Assembly: GCA_003554445.1 (NCBI GenBank)
Contig: PWGJ01000086.1
Coordinates: 1 to 46,017, forward strand
DNA from: Candidatus Nealsoniibacteriota bacterium
GTDB lineage: Bacteria > Patescibacteriota > Minisyncoccia > Minisyncoccales > PWPS01
Length of the DNA: 46,017 nucleotides
Direction: 5' to 3'
A program made the position numbers and the translations under genes. Positions 31,705 to 39,875 of this stretch are shown one piece after another. The notes beneath the pieces were generated by a model that was not told the DNA's origin, did not search any database, and saw only the letters and a list, made by a program, of their open reading frames with translations. The first letter of the stretch is position 1. Every line of letters begins with the position of its first letter.

Positions 31705-32910
31705 CTACCCTATCAAAAGATATACTTTATCGTTCTTTCTCACTCTTTTATCCACCTTCAATCCGACTTGATCACTTTTTTCAGCTTTTTCAATCTTTTC
31801 ACCATCAATCTCCATCGATATAATCTCTTGCTCAAGATAGGTGGTTTCTCCTTCCACAATAATTTTATCTCCTTTTTTTAATCCTCTGTGAATTAATTCA
31901 ATTATTGCAACACCCGAATCGTTGTAAAAATGATTCACCTTTCCGACTTGTAATCTTTTTGTGGTTCCCGCATTTCCGGAGAAAAAACTTATTCCTTCAG
32001 CTCCGGGTTCTCCAAAATAAAACCCGGTTGAAAAATTTCGGTTATAAACCTTTCTCAGTTCTTCTTTATATTTTTTTGCTTTTATTTTTGAAAAGTCTCC
32101 GGAAAAATAATCGTCTACCGCCTTTTTGTAGTATTTTGCAGTTTCACGAATGTATTTATTGCTTCTTTGTCTGCCTTCTATTTTAAAAGAATCTATTCCT
32201 GCCTCTATTAGCTCCGGAATATATTCAATCATGCAAATATCTTTTGGGCTCATATATTGCTTTCCATCGGTTTCCAAAATATTCCCTTTGTCATCACATA
32301 ACTTTAATTCTCTTCTGCAAATCTGATTACAAGAACCTCTGTTAGCCGAGGCGTTTTCATAAAATCCGGAAAGGATGCATCTACCCGATATCGCAAGACA
32401 CATTGCACCATGAACAAAGGATTCTATCTCCATATCCACTTTTCTTTTTACTTCTTTTATTTGATCAAGCGTCATTTCACGAGCCAGAATAACTCTCTTT
32501 GCTCCCATCTTTTTATAAAATTGAGCTGATTTCCAATTGGATATATTGGCTTGTGTAGAAATAAAAAAATCGACTCCCGTATTTTTGGCAATCTCAATTG
32601 TAGCCGGATCCCAAACTATTATGGCGTCAACATCACTCTCTTTAGCTGTTTTTATTACTCTTTTCGCTTTTTCAATATCATTATTATAAAGAGTTGAATT
32701 TACAGTTAAATAACCTAAAATACTTTTTTCATGACAAGCTTCCATAAAATCACCTAAATTATCCAAAGTGATTCCTTTTGAATTTGATCTTAGATTTAAT
32801 TCCGATACTCCAAAATAAACAGCATCTGCATATGGAGAAGCGGCTTCCAGGCCGGATCTGTTTTTTACCGGGCTCATCAATTCCGGCCTCTTTTTGCTAT
32901 TGGTTGTCAT
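31705..32910 (-). CDS. Peptidase U32-family protein (TrhP/YegQ-like)
   Basis: A 401-residue member of the U32 family. Once called collagenase-like peptidases, the characterised bacterial members TrhP/RlhA act in tRNA or rRNA hydroxylation using prephenate. Conserved parts: ELMSPVKNRSGLEAASPYADAVYFG, VDFFISTQANISN, FVHGAMCLAISGRCILSGFY, then NRGSCNQICRRE with the Cys residues that probably bind an FeS cluster, and IDSFKIEGRQRSNKYI. A C-terminal beta-barrel domain (about 310-400) is present. The tRNA-modification role is inferred from the family. It is monocistronic, and its promoter shares a palindrome with the divergent gene at 33015. Confidence 0.88.
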   Translation of the reverse strand: MTTNSKKRPELMSPVKNRSGLEAASPYADAVYFGVSELNLRSNSKGITLDNLGDFMEACHEKSILGYLTVNSTLYNNDIEKAKRVIKTAKESDVDAIIVWDPATIEIAKNTGVDFFISTQANISNWKSAQFYKKMGAKRVILAREMTLDQIKEVKRKVDMEIESFVHGAMCLAISGRCILSGFYENASANRGSCNQICRRELKLCDDKGNILETDGKQYMSPKDICMIEYIPELIEAGIDSFKIEGRQRSNKYIRETAKYYKKAVDDYFSGDFSKIKAKKYKEELRKVYNRNFSTGFYFGEPGAEGISFFSGNAGTTKRLQVGKVNHFYNDSGVAIIELIHRGLKKGDKIIVEGETTYLEQEIISMEIDGEKIEKAEKSDQVGLKVDKRVRKNDKVYLLIG

Positions 32911-32935
32911 AATACATTAATTTATTTATGTTTCC

Positions 32936-32964
32936 ATTATAGCAAAAAAGATTCTTCTTGACAT
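32936..32964 (-). promoter_or_regulatory. Promoter of the U32 gene
   Basis: Minus strand: -35 ATGTCA (32959-32964), 17-base spacer, extended -10 TGC-TATAAT (32936-32941). The -35 lies within the left arm of the palindrome at 32959-32988. Confidence 0.62.
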
Positions 32965-32988
32965 TTGTTATCCGCTCAAAAAATGTCA
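32959..32988. promoter_or_regulatory. Operator-like palindrome between two divergent promoters
   Basis: TGACATTT (32959-32966), 14 bases, AAATGTCA (32981-32988): perfect 8-bp arms with centres 22 bases apart, about two helical turns. The left arm covers the -35 of the U32 gene, and the right arm overlaps the -10 of the 33015 gene. A dimeric repressor bound here would block both. Confidence 0.6.
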
Positions 32989-32992
32989 TAAT
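32965..32992 (+). promoter_or_regulatory. Promoter of the 33015 gene
   Basis: Plus strand: -35 TTGTTA (32965-32970), 16-base spacer, extended -10 TGT-CATAAT (32987-32992 for the hexamer). The predicted start is near 33000, directly before the AAGGAGG ribosome-binding site. Confidence 0.55.
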
Positions 32993-33014
32993 AATCATGA
33001 AAGGAGGAGTTAAA

Positions 33015-33458
33015 ATGAACATTAATAAAAAAAGGGAAGTTGCGATAGAAAAGCTCCTGGACTTTATGATATATATCAGTTGGGTTGAAAAATACGGCAG
33101 ATCATTAATAAAAGAAAACCAATTAAAGTTGAATATCGATATGATAGAAAAAGTAGCTCTTTTTTTGAATGAATTTATCTACACGATACATTTAAAAGGC
33201 AAGATATTGATGCCGATGGGGTATCTCTTTAAAAATGGAAGATGGTTGGAAGAGTCACGCTATTTTTATTTTACTTCAGTAGCAGAAGAAATAGGAGTAG
33301 TTGGATTAAAAATAAAAAATCCTCTCGACCTGAGTAAGTTACAGACTAAAAATAACTCAAAAAAGATATTGATCAAGTGGTTCAGCAAATTGCAAATTGA
33401 CCCATCATCAATTAAGAGTGATCTTCAGAATGCAAGAGATATTATTGGAAAAAAATAA
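33015..33458 (+). CDS. Unknown cytoplasmic protein behind a palindromic control site
   Basis: Not recognised. The product has 147 residues when started at the ATG at 33015, which sits 7 bases after AAGGAGG (33001-33007). The reading frame could extend to a TTG at 32958, but that lies in the promoter. The protein is basic, with a helical N-terminal half (KKREVAIEKLLDFMIYISWVEKYG in part), a middle with FIYTIHLKGKILMPMGYLF, and a Lys/Ser-rich C-terminus. No Cys, membrane helix or known motif is present. It is a single plus-strand gene between two minus-strand genes, ending in a hairpin. Codon usage looks like its neighbours. A regulator that controls the palindrome itself is one possibility, but no helix-turn-helix is evident. 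Confidence 0.7.
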   Translation: MNINKKREVAIEKLLDFMIYISWVEKYGRSLIKENQLKLNIDMIEKVALFLNEFIYTIHLKGKILMPMGYLFKNGRWLEESRYFYFTSVAEEIGVVGLKIKNPLDLSKLQTKNNSKKILIKWFSKLQIDPSSIKSDLQNARDIIGKK

Positions 33459-33480
33459 GGAGAGAGTTAAAACTCTCTCC
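33459..33480. terminator. Bidirectional terminator between the 33015 gene and ychF
   Basis: GGAGAGAG-TTAAAA-CTCTCTCC directly after the TAA stop. On the minus strand it is followed by TTATTTTTTTCC, a good T run, so it mainly ends ychF transcripts. On the plus strand the run (TTCTAGTTTA) is poor. Confidence 0.78.
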
Positions 33481-33503
33481 TTCTAGTTTATCTGTCGATA
33501 TCT

Positions 33504-34544
33504 TTAACTTTGCTCGGTTTTAAAAAATATTACATCACCGTCTTTAACTTGATAATCTCTTCCCTTGTCTCTTACTGCTCCCTCTTTTTTAGCTCCCACC
33601 CAGCCTCCGTATCGAACAAAATCCTCATAAGATACGACTTCCGCTCGAATAAAATTATCTTGAAAGTCAGAATGAATGCGCCCACCGGCAACGGGAGCTT
33701 TCGTCCCTCTTTTTACGGTCCAAGCTCTGCTTTCCTTTTCTTCCGAAGTAAAAAAGGAAACTAAATCCAGTGCTTGGTAGCTTTCCCTTATCAATTTTTC
33801 AAGTCCTCTTTCTTTAATATTGTAAGACCTCAAGTAGTCTCTGGCTTCTTCCGGAGAAAAGTCAGCCAATTCACTTTCAATTTTAGCATTTATCTCTAAA
33901 AAATCTGAGTTCTCGCTCGGCTTATCAACGTTTTTTAAATAGATAATCGGCTTGTCGGTTAGAAAGTCGAGCTCCTTTATTGCTTCTCTTTCTTTTTCAG
34001 TTAGCTCCAGCTGACTTATCAACTTCTCTCCTTCCAAAAATTTTTTTATCTTTTTTAAAGTTTTTAGTTTAAATTCATTTTCCTTTGTTTCTCTTTCATC
34101 TTGGATTCTTTTGAGTGCTTTTTCAGTCATCTGTAAGTCCGCCATTATTAATTCGATATCAATAATATCCTTGTCTCTTTCAAGATCAATCGATCCTTCA
34201 ACATGCGCTATGTCGGGATCTTCAAAGTCCCTGAGAACCTGAACTACGGCATCCACCTTTCTTATATTGGAGAGAAATTTATTACCCAGTCCCTTTCCTT
34301 CATGTGCTCCTTTAACCAATCCGGCGATATCGACAAACTCTACCGTAGTATTAACTGCTCGATCCGATCCGGTTATCTCGGCTAATTTTTGGACTCTGTC
34401 GTCGGGAACTTTAACAGTACCGATATTGGGGTCGATAGTGCAAAACGGATAATTTTCCGCTTCCACTTGATTTTTAGTTATTGCTTCAAAAAGTGTTGAT
34501 TTACCGACATTGGGTAAACCCACTATCCCTATTTTGAATGACAT
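33504..34544 (-). CDS. ychF: Redox-regulated ATPase YchF (OLA1-type)
   Basis: Obg-family P-loop NTPase that prefers ATP and binds ribosomes, 346 residues (usual about 363). G1 is GLPNVGKSTL near residue 8; G3 is DIAGLVKGAHEGKGLGNKFL; NxD is altered (YLKNVDKP in place of NKxD), as in ATP-using YchF. A helical coiled-coil insertion (about 125-200) and the C-terminal TGS-like domain (SFFTSEEKESRAWTVKRGTKAP, then DYQVKDGDVIFFKTEQ) are present. It lies alone between tRNA-Gln and the terminator shared with the 33015 gene. Its role is translation-related and stress-related in other bacteria. Confidence 0.96.
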   Translation of the reverse strand: MSFKIGIVGLPNVGKSTLFEAITKNQVEAENYPFCTIDPNIGTVKVPDDRVQKLAEITGSDRAVNTTVEFVDIAGLVKGAHEGKGLGNKFLSNIRKVDAVVQVLRDFEDPDIAHVEGSIDLERDKDIIDIELIMADLQMTEKALKRIQDERETKENEFKLKTLKKIKKFLEGEKLISQLELTEKEREAIKELDFLTDKPIIYLKNVDKPSENSDFLEINAKIESELADFSPEEARDYLRSYNIKERGLEKLIRESYQALDLVSFFTSEEKESRAWTVKRGTKAPVAGGRIHSDFQDNFIRAEVVSYEDFVRYGGWVGAKKEGAVRDKGRDYQVKDGDVIFFKTEQS

Positions 34545-34595
34545 GTTTTAGAAAATAAATGAAAAAATTACTGCTATACACAGTAAGGAAAAATG

Positions 34596-34666
34596 CTGCG
34601 GGACCAGGACTCGAACCTGGACTACTTGGACCAAAACCAAGCGTGCTACCATTACACCATCCCGCA
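34596..34666 (-). tRNA. tRNA-Gln (anticodon TTG)
   Basis: On the minus strand the acceptor arms TGCGGGA and TCCCGCA pair over 7 bp with G as the discriminator. The anticodon arm is CTTGG-TTTTGGT-CCAAG, giving anticodon TTG for CAA. The T-arm is CCAGG-TTCGAGT-CCTGG. The 3' CCA is not encoded. It lies between dnaX and ychF on the same strand. Confidence 0.96.
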
Positions 34667-34708
34667 ATTTTTAAAACTTTCAATTGAACCGATTCGACTT
34701 CGTTCTTT

Positions 34709-34737
34709 ACAATAGCAATATTTTGACTGAAATTCAA
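34709..34737 (-). promoter_or_regulatory. Promoter of tRNA-Gln
   Basis: Minus strand: -35 TTGAAT (34732-34737), 17-base spacer, extended -10 TGC-TATTGT (34709-34714). The predicted start is about 36 bases before the mature 5' end. Confidence 0.55.
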
Positions 34738-34774
34738 GGATGAGTCAAATTAAATCTTAAAAAGAACTAAACTG

Positions 34775-35884
34775 TTAAGCGGTAATATCAACTATCGCCA
34801 TCTCTATCGGAAGTTGTGGTATGGGGGAATAATCCATCCTCTTTCCCGCTTTCAAAAACGACTCCAGCATCTTGTTAATTTCGGTCAAATCAATTTTTTC
34901 AGATTGCTCTTTTAATTGTTTTATCTCTTTTTGAGTAAAACTAACCCGCAAACCGGCAATTACGGAGTTCTCATTATCGGTCAACTCGGCATCGATCAAA
35001 CTCATGGTCATCAATTGTCTTAAATATTCCAAAAGTGAGCCGTGAAACTCTTCCAAGTTAACCCCTTCTTTATACATCTTCTCAAGATATCTAATCGCTT
35101 TTAATCGCTTCTTTTCTATTAAAAGATCAACGAATTCAAACATGTATTGAGTTTCAACCAATCCCAGGAGGTCTCTTACATCTTCTTCATCCAGCTGGTC
35201 TTCAGTAAAAGTTAAAATTTGATCCAAAAGACTCTCGGCATCTCTGAAGGAACCACCTGAGGCAGTAGCTATTATTTCTAAAGATCGCTTGTCGGACTTT
35301 ACGCCTTCTTCTTTTAATATTTTTTCCAGCTTCCTTATTATCTCAGAAAGATTCAATTTTCTAAAATCAAATCGCTGACATCTGGAAATTATAGTCGATA
35401 TCATCTTTTGTGGTTCGGTGGTAGCCAAGATGAACATTGCATGATCCGGAGCCTCCTCCAAAGTTTTCAAAAGTGCATTAGCCGCTCCTTTTGTCAGTTG
35501 ATGACTTTCATCAATTATATATACCTTGTATTTCAATTTATTGGGAGAAAACTTAATACCTTCTCTTAACTGCCTTATTTCATCTATCCCTCTGTGAGAA
35601 GCGGCATCTATTTCAATTAAATCAACTGCGTTACCGGCAGTGATCGACTTGCATGATTCACACTTGTTGCACGGCTCCGCATCTTTTTTATCTTCACAAT
35701 TAACAGCCTTTGCTAAAATTCTGGCCATCGTCGTCTTTCCGGTTCCGCGTGGACCCGTAAAGAGATAAGCGTGAGAAATATTGTCGTTTTTAATCGCATT
35801 CCTTAGCGTCTTTACCACATGTGACTGCCCTATAATATCTGAAAAACTTTTCGGTCTATATTTTCTATATAAAACTTTAGACAT
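34775..35884 (-). CDS. dnaX: DNA polymerase III clamp-loader subunit gamma/tau (short form)
   Basis: AAA+ ATPase of the clamp loader. Walker A is FTGPRGTGKTTMARILAKAVN; the zinc module has C64-type Cys residues in CEDKKDAEPCNKCESC; Walker B-like is IDESHQLTKGAANALLKTLEE, and sensor 1/Arg finger are LATTEPQK and SRCQRFDF. The 369-residue length corresponds to a gamma-like protein with only a short domain III and no tau tail that would bind DnaB and the polymerase. This fits small-genome bacteria. Its start overlaps the upstream membrane-protein gene by 8 bases. dnaB lies on the opposite strand 2 kb away. Confidence 0.95.
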   Translation of the reverse strand: MSKVLYRKYRPKSFSDIIGQSHVVKTLRNAIKNDNISHAYLFTGPRGTGKTTMARILAKAVNCEDKKDAEPCNKCESCKSITAGNAVDLIEIDAASHRGIDEIRQLREGIKFSPNKLKYKVYIIDESHQLTKGAANALLKTLEEAPDHAMFILATTEPQKMISTIISRCQRFDFRKLNLSEIIRKLEKILKEEGVKSDKRSLEIIATASGGSFRDAESLLDQILTFTEDQLDEEDVRDLLGLVETQYMFEFVDLLIEKKRLKAIRYLEKMYKEGVNLEEFHGSLLEYLRQLMTMSLIDAELTDNENSVIAGLRVSFTQKEIKQLKEQSEKIDLTEINKMLESFLKAGKRMDYSPIPQLPIEMAIVDITA

Positions 35885-36422
35885 TTTTTTTATTTAATTT
35901 TAATAAATAATAGAGGAACATTCCCAATACCATGAATCCGATAACTACCTGAATTCCTCCTATCGATTCTAAAACATTTCCGTATATCAAAAGCGCAATA
36001 ACTATCAAACCGGCAACGAGAACTCCGCCAAAAATCGTAATAAAAGATTTTTTATAATCAAGGCCGAAAAGATAAGCAACCAAAGAAGCTGTCCATGCAC
36101 CACTTATCGGAAGCGGTATGGCCGTAAATCCGGCTAACGCTAAAAACCCCCACTTTTCAATCTTTTTTTCATTCTCTTTTTTGGTTTTTTCGAAAAGAAA
36201 ATCTATCGCTTCATTTAGATGAACGGATAATTCTCTTAAAAAATTAATGACCGGATCCAGAAATAAAAATATCAAAACAACCGGAACCATGTTGCCGACT
36301 ACGGAAAAAAAGTAAGCCGACACCCAACCCATCTGGCGTATCTCTACAGCGAAAGGAATGGAAGCTCTAAGCTCTCCTATCGGTGTCATCGCTATTATAA
36401 AAGTCTCTAATTCAACAGGCAT
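35877..36422 (-). CDS. Small multidrug-export (PF06695-type) membrane protein
   Basis: A 181-residue membrane protein with about five hydrophobic segments. The diagnostic stretch is TPIGELRASIPFAVEIRQMGW near the N-terminus, and a second conserved part is ALAGFTAIPLPISGAWTASLVAYLFGL. This is the 'small multi-drug export protein' family; despite the name, transport has hardly been shown. The fold recalls DedA/SNARE-associated (VTT) proteins with re-entrant loops. It is divergent from cysS and cotranscribed with dnaX. A -10 TATAGT lies at 36437-36442. Confidence 0.88.
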   Translation of the reverse strand: MPVELETFIIAMTPIGELRASIPFAVEIRQMGWVSAYFFSVVGNMVPVVLIFLFLDPVINFLRELSVHLNEAIDFLFEKTKKENEKKIEKWGFLALAGFTAIPLPISGAWTASLVAYLFGLDYKKSFITIFGGVLVAGLIVIALLIYGNVLESIGGIQVVIGFMVLGMFLYYLLKLNKKNV

Positions 36423-36436
36423 ATCATATTAATTCT

Positions 36437-36479
36437 ACTATAAATCGACATGGAATCAAAATTATTTTTATGTTAAGAT
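36437..36479. promoter_or_regulatory. Divergent promoter region of dnaX unit and cysS
   Basis: Minus-strand -10 TATAGT at 36437-36442. Plus-strand extended -10 TGT-TAAGAT at 36471-36479; its predicted start is only 2-3 bases before the cysS ATG at 36489, so cysS may be almost leaderless. No clear -35 is seen for either direction. Confidence 0.42.
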
Positions 36480-36488
36480 TATTACAGC

Positions 36489-37841
36489 ATGATTGAATTT
36501 TACAATAGTAAAACAAGACAAAAAGAAAAGTTTCAACCTCTTAAAAAAGAGGTTGGATTATATACTTGTGGGCCCACCGTTTATGATTATGCTCATATAG
36601 GAAATTTAAAAGCCTATATCTTTGAAGATGTCTTAAAGAGAGTTTTGCAGGATAACGGATACAAGGTAAAACATGTAATGAATATTACCGATGTAGGTCA
36701 TCTGGTATCGGATGACGATACGGGTGAAGATAAGGTGGAAAAAAAGGCGAAGGAAAAATCGATGGATGCCTGGGAACTAACCCGCCTTTACACCGAAGAA
36801 TTCAAAAAGGATATTAAAAAACTAAATATAAAGGATCCGGACATATTCGTAAAGGCGACAGAAACGATAAAAGAACAGATCAAACTGATAAAAACTTTGG
36901 AAGAAAAGGGATTTACTTATGAGATTGAAGACGGAATCTATTTTGATACCTCTAAGCTGGATAATTACGGCAAGATGGCAAATCTTGATCAACGAGAAGC
37001 CGGAAAAAGAATAGAGATGAAAGATAAAAAAAATCCGACTGACTTCGCTTTATGGAAGTTCTCTCGACCCGGTGAAAACAGGCAGATGGAGTGGGATTCT
37101 CCTTGGGGGGTCGGTTTCCCGGGATGGCATACCGAATGTGTAGTTATGGCTGAGAAAAACCTTGGAATTCCTTTTGATATACACTGCGGAGGAATAGATC
37201 ACGTAGAAATTCATCATCCTAATGAAATTGCTCAATCGAAAGCCGCCTTCGGGAAGAATCCGGCTAACTTTTGGATGCACAGTGAGTTCTTAACCGTGGA
37301 AGGAGAGAAGATGTCAAAATCAAAAGGCAATTTTTACACGCTTAAAGATATAATTAAAAATTACACTCCTCTAGCCTACAGATATCTTATACTTAATTCT
37401 CATTACAGATCAAAGGTCAACTTCTCCACCGAGGCAATGAGTGGAGCGGAAAACTCCTTGAAAAAAATGAAAGAGAGAGTTATTAATCTCGGAAACGAAA
37501 AAGGAGACCCTTCCTCGAAGTACAAAGATAAATTCCTAAAAGCTGTAAATAACGACTTAAATACTCCTCAAGCATTGAAAGTTACTTGGAATCTCCTTAA
37601 AGACAAAGATCTAAATGATAGTGTAAAGCTGGCCACCGTTATCGATTTCGATAAGGTTTTAGGTCTTGACCTAAATAAAGAGGTAGAGATTCCCAAAAAA
37701 GTAAAAGAGCTCGCCGAGAAAAGGGAGGAATATAGAGAAGATAAAAAATACGAAAAGGCGGACAATCTAAGAAGCAAAATAAATGACCTCGGTTATGATA
37801 TTGAAGATGTGAAAGACGGTTATAAGTTAAAAAAAATATAA
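36489..37841 (+). CDS. cysS: Cysteinyl-tRNA synthetase
   Basis: Class I aminoacyl-tRNA synthetase, 450 residues, a normal length. The HIGH motif appears as YDYAHIGNLKAY, KMSKS as GEKMSKSKGNFYTLKDI. Zinc ligands are visible in LYTCGPTVYD (Cys), GWHTECVVMA (Cys) and CGGIDHVEIHHPNEIAQS (His and Glu). The C-terminal anticodon-binding helical domain ends in a basic region (KKVKELAEKREEYREDKKYEKADNLR in part), which is typical. It heads the plus-strand run cysS-dnaB-recR, with dnaB starting 3 bases after its stop. Confidence 0.97.
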   Translation: MIEFYNSKTRQKEKFQPLKKEVGLYTCGPTVYDYAHIGNLKAYIFEDVLKRVLQDNGYKVKHVMNITDVGHLVSDDDTGEDKVEKKAKEKSMDAWELTRLYTEEFKKDIKKLNIKDPDIFVKATETIKEQIKLIKTLEEKGFTYEIEDGIYFDTSKLDNYGKMANLDQREAGKRIEMKDKKNPTDFALWKFSRPGENRQMEWDSPWGVGFPGWHTECVVMAEKNLGIPFDIHCGGIDHVEIHHPNEIAQSKAAFGKNPANFWMHSEFLTVEGEKMSKSKGNFYTLKDIIKNYTPLAYRYLILNSHYRSKVNFSTEAMSGAENSLKKMKERVINLGNEKGDPSSKYKDKFLKAVNNDLNTPQALKVTWNLLKDKDLNDSVKLATVIDFDKVLGLDLNKEVEIPKKVKELAEKREEYREDKKYEKADNLRSKINDLGYDIEDVKDGYKLKKI

Positions 37842-37844
37842 AAA

Positions 37845-39206
37845 ATGTCCAAAAATCAAGAAGTTCCCGATAAATTACCACCCAGAAATATAGATGCTGA
37901 AAAATCACTTTTGGGTGGATTAATGATGGACAAGGAAGCAATTTATAAAATAATCGACTTTTTTCAGCCCAAGGATTTTTATGAAAGTGATCATCAAGAT
38001 ATATATGAATCGATGGTTGATATAATCGATAAATCGGGAACAATTGATCTTTTGTCGGTTGCTAACAGGCTTGAGGAAAAAGAACTGCTGGAAAAAATCG
38101 GAGGTAATAGCTATTTGACCGAACTTGTTAATTCGGTCCCGACCGCCAGTCATGTTTCCGAGTATGCGAAAATAGTTCAAAAAAAGAGGATTCTGAGAGA
38201 GATGATTCAGGCCGGGCAAGAAATCAGCATAGCCGGTTATAATGAGGACAAAGATGTCGAAGAGGTTTTGGATGAGGCAGAACAAAAAATATTTAATATA
38301 AGTGAAAATTCACTCAGAAATAGATTTTTACGCGTCGGTGACGCTCTCGAGGAAGCCTTTGAAAGAATTGAAAAACTGACAATGGATGATACCGATACTC
38401 GTGGTGTTCCCAGCTGTTATCCCGCCTTGGACGGGATTTTGTCGGGATTTCAAAAATCGGATCTTATAATATTGGCTGCAAGACCGAGTATGGGTAAGTC
38501 TTCCCTCGCCTTCAATATTGCTCAAAAAGTTGCAATGGAGGAAGAGGTTCCGGTAGGAGTCTTCAGTCTGGAGATGTCTCATGACCAAATTGTCGATAAA
38601 CTTTTAGCTTCCGTTTCGGAAGTTAACCTCTGGAAAATTAGAAATGGAAAACTTTCAACCAAGGGAGAAACAAACGACTTTACAAGAATTCAAGAGGCAA
38701 TGGGAAAGTTGAGTGATGCTCCCATATATATCGAAGATAAAAGTTCATTCAATATAATGCAGATGAAAGCGATGGCCAGAAGGCTTCAAGCGGAAAAAGG
38801 TTTGGGACTTCTTATAATTGACTACTTGCAATTAATCCAACCCAGATCATCATCCGAATCGATGGTGCAACAGATGACAGAGATATCCCGTTCACTTAAG
38901 GGTTTGGCCAAGGAGTTGAATGTTCCGGTTATAGCACTTTCTCAACTCTCCAGAGCTGTCGAAAAGAGAACTCCAAAAATACCCCGCCTGTCCGACTTGA
39001 GAGAAACCGGTGCACTTGAGCAAGATGCGGATGTAGTTATGCTTTTGTACCGAGAAGATTATTACAGAGACGACACTGAGAGAAAAAATATAACCGATGT
39101 GATAATCGCCAAACATCGAAACGGTCCCACCGGAAAGATTGAACTCTACTTCGATAAAGATATAACTACTTTTAAATCTCTCGATAAGAAATATTCCAAC
39201 GAATAA
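37845..39206 (+). CDS. dnaB: Replicative DNA helicase DnaB
   Basis: Hexameric 5'-3' helicase of the replisome, 453 residues. The N-terminal helical domain begins PPRNIDAEKSLLGGLMMD, the linker follows to about residue 170, and the RecA-like domain has Walker A ARPSMGKSSLAFNIA, VGVFSLEMSHDQ, Walker B LLIIDYLQLI, and VPVIALSQLSRAVEKR then SDLRETGALEQDADVVMLLYRE. There is no intein insertion. It is between cysS and recR, with a one-base TAATG overlap to recR. This order supports a replication/repair operon. Confidence 0.97.
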   Translation: MSKNQEVPDKLPPRNIDAEKSLLGGLMMDKEAIYKIIDFFQPKDFYESDHQDIYESMVDIIDKSGTIDLLSVANRLEEKELLEKIGGNSYLTELVNSVPTASHVSEYAKIVQKKRILREMIQAGQEISIAGYNEDKDVEEVLDEAEQKIFNISENSLRNRFLRVGDALEEAFERIEKLTMDDTDTRGVPSCYPALDGILSGFQKSDLIILAARPSMGKSSLAFNIAQKVAMEEEVPVGVFSLEMSHDQIVDKLLASVSEVNLWKIRNGKLSTKGETNDFTRIQEAMGKLSDAPIYIEDKSSFNIMQMKAMARRLQAEKGLGLLIIDYLQLIQPRSSSESMVQQMTEISRSLKGLAKELNVPVIALSQLSRAVEKRTPKIPRLSDLRETGALEQDADVVMLLYREDYYRDDTERKNITDVIIAKHRNGPTGKIELYFDKDITTFKSLDKKYSNE

Positions 39207-39814
39207 TGTATCCGAAACCGATCAAAAATTTAATAGATATATTTCTTCGCTTTCCTACCGTAGGGAGAAAAACCGCAACAAGATTCGCCTTTCATCTACT
39301 TAATACCGATTCAAGTGAAATAGACAGACTCATAAAAGAGCTCAAGCAATTAAAATCATCCGTTCATACGTGTCAATTTTGTTATAGAAGCCTGGAAAAA
39401 GAGAGGGATTTATGTTCAATTTGCGATGATAAATCCAGAGAACCGATTTTAGCTATAGTGGAGCGAGAAACTGATTTGATATCATTGGAAAAAACCAACC
39501 AATACAAAGGTTATTACTTTATTCTGGGCGGAAATGTAAGCCCGTTGAGAAAAAAGGATTTAAAGAAAGTAAGAGCGAAAGACTTGAAAAGAAGAATTGA
39601 AGCTCCCGAAAGTTTCGGTGTAAAAGAGATAAAAGAAGTGATTATCGCTACCAATCCGACAACCGAAGGAGAAGCTACCGGCCTTTTTTTAAAAAGAGTT
39701 TTGGATAAATTCGATTTAAAAATTACTAAACTGGCAAAGGGATTACCTGTCGGAGGTGAGCTGGAATACGCTGACGAGGATACTCTTACATCAGCACTGA
39801 AAGGAAGAAAATAA
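39206..39814 (+). CDS. recR: Recombination protein RecR
   Basis: Recombination mediator that works with RecO and RecF to load RecA at gaps, 202 residues. The N-terminal helix-hairpin-helix is FPTVGRKTATRFAFHLL. The zinc finger is CQFCYRSLEKERDLCSIC. The TOPRIM domain starts at ILAIVERETDLISLEKT and includes YYFILGGNVSPLRK, then IIATNPTTEGEATGLFL. The C-terminal Walker B-like segment GLPVGGELEYADEDTLTSAL is complete. It starts inside the dnaB stop codon and is followed by a good terminator. recO and recF are not in the window. Confidence 0.97.
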   Translation: MYPKPIKNLIDIFLRFPTVGRKTATRFAFHLLNTDSSEIDRLIKELKQLKSSVHTCQFCYRSLEKERDLCSICDDKSREPILAIVERETDLISLEKTNQYKGYYFILGGNVSPLRKKDLKKVRAKDLKRRIEAPESFGVKEIKEVIIATNPTTEGEATGLFLKRVLDKFDLKITKLAKGLPVGGELEYADEDTLTSALKGRK

Positions 39815-39829
39815 TTTGACTCAATTCAA

Positions 39830-39858
39830 AAACTCCCCTCACGGGGAGTTTGTTTTTT
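39830..39858 (+). terminator. Intrinsic terminator of the cysS-dnaB-recR operon
   Basis: AAACTCCCC (39830-39838), loop TCAC, GGGGAGTTT (39843-39851), G, then six T. It lies 15 bases after the recR stop and just before the end of the convergent rplU gene. Confidence 0.92.
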
Positions 39859-39875
39859 ATTCTTTTACCTGTGGC

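Noticed and set aside
34501..34737. 78-codon minus-strand frame across tRNA-Gln
   Set aside because: It runs through the tRNA gene and the start of ychF; the tRNA folds perfectly and explains the sequence.
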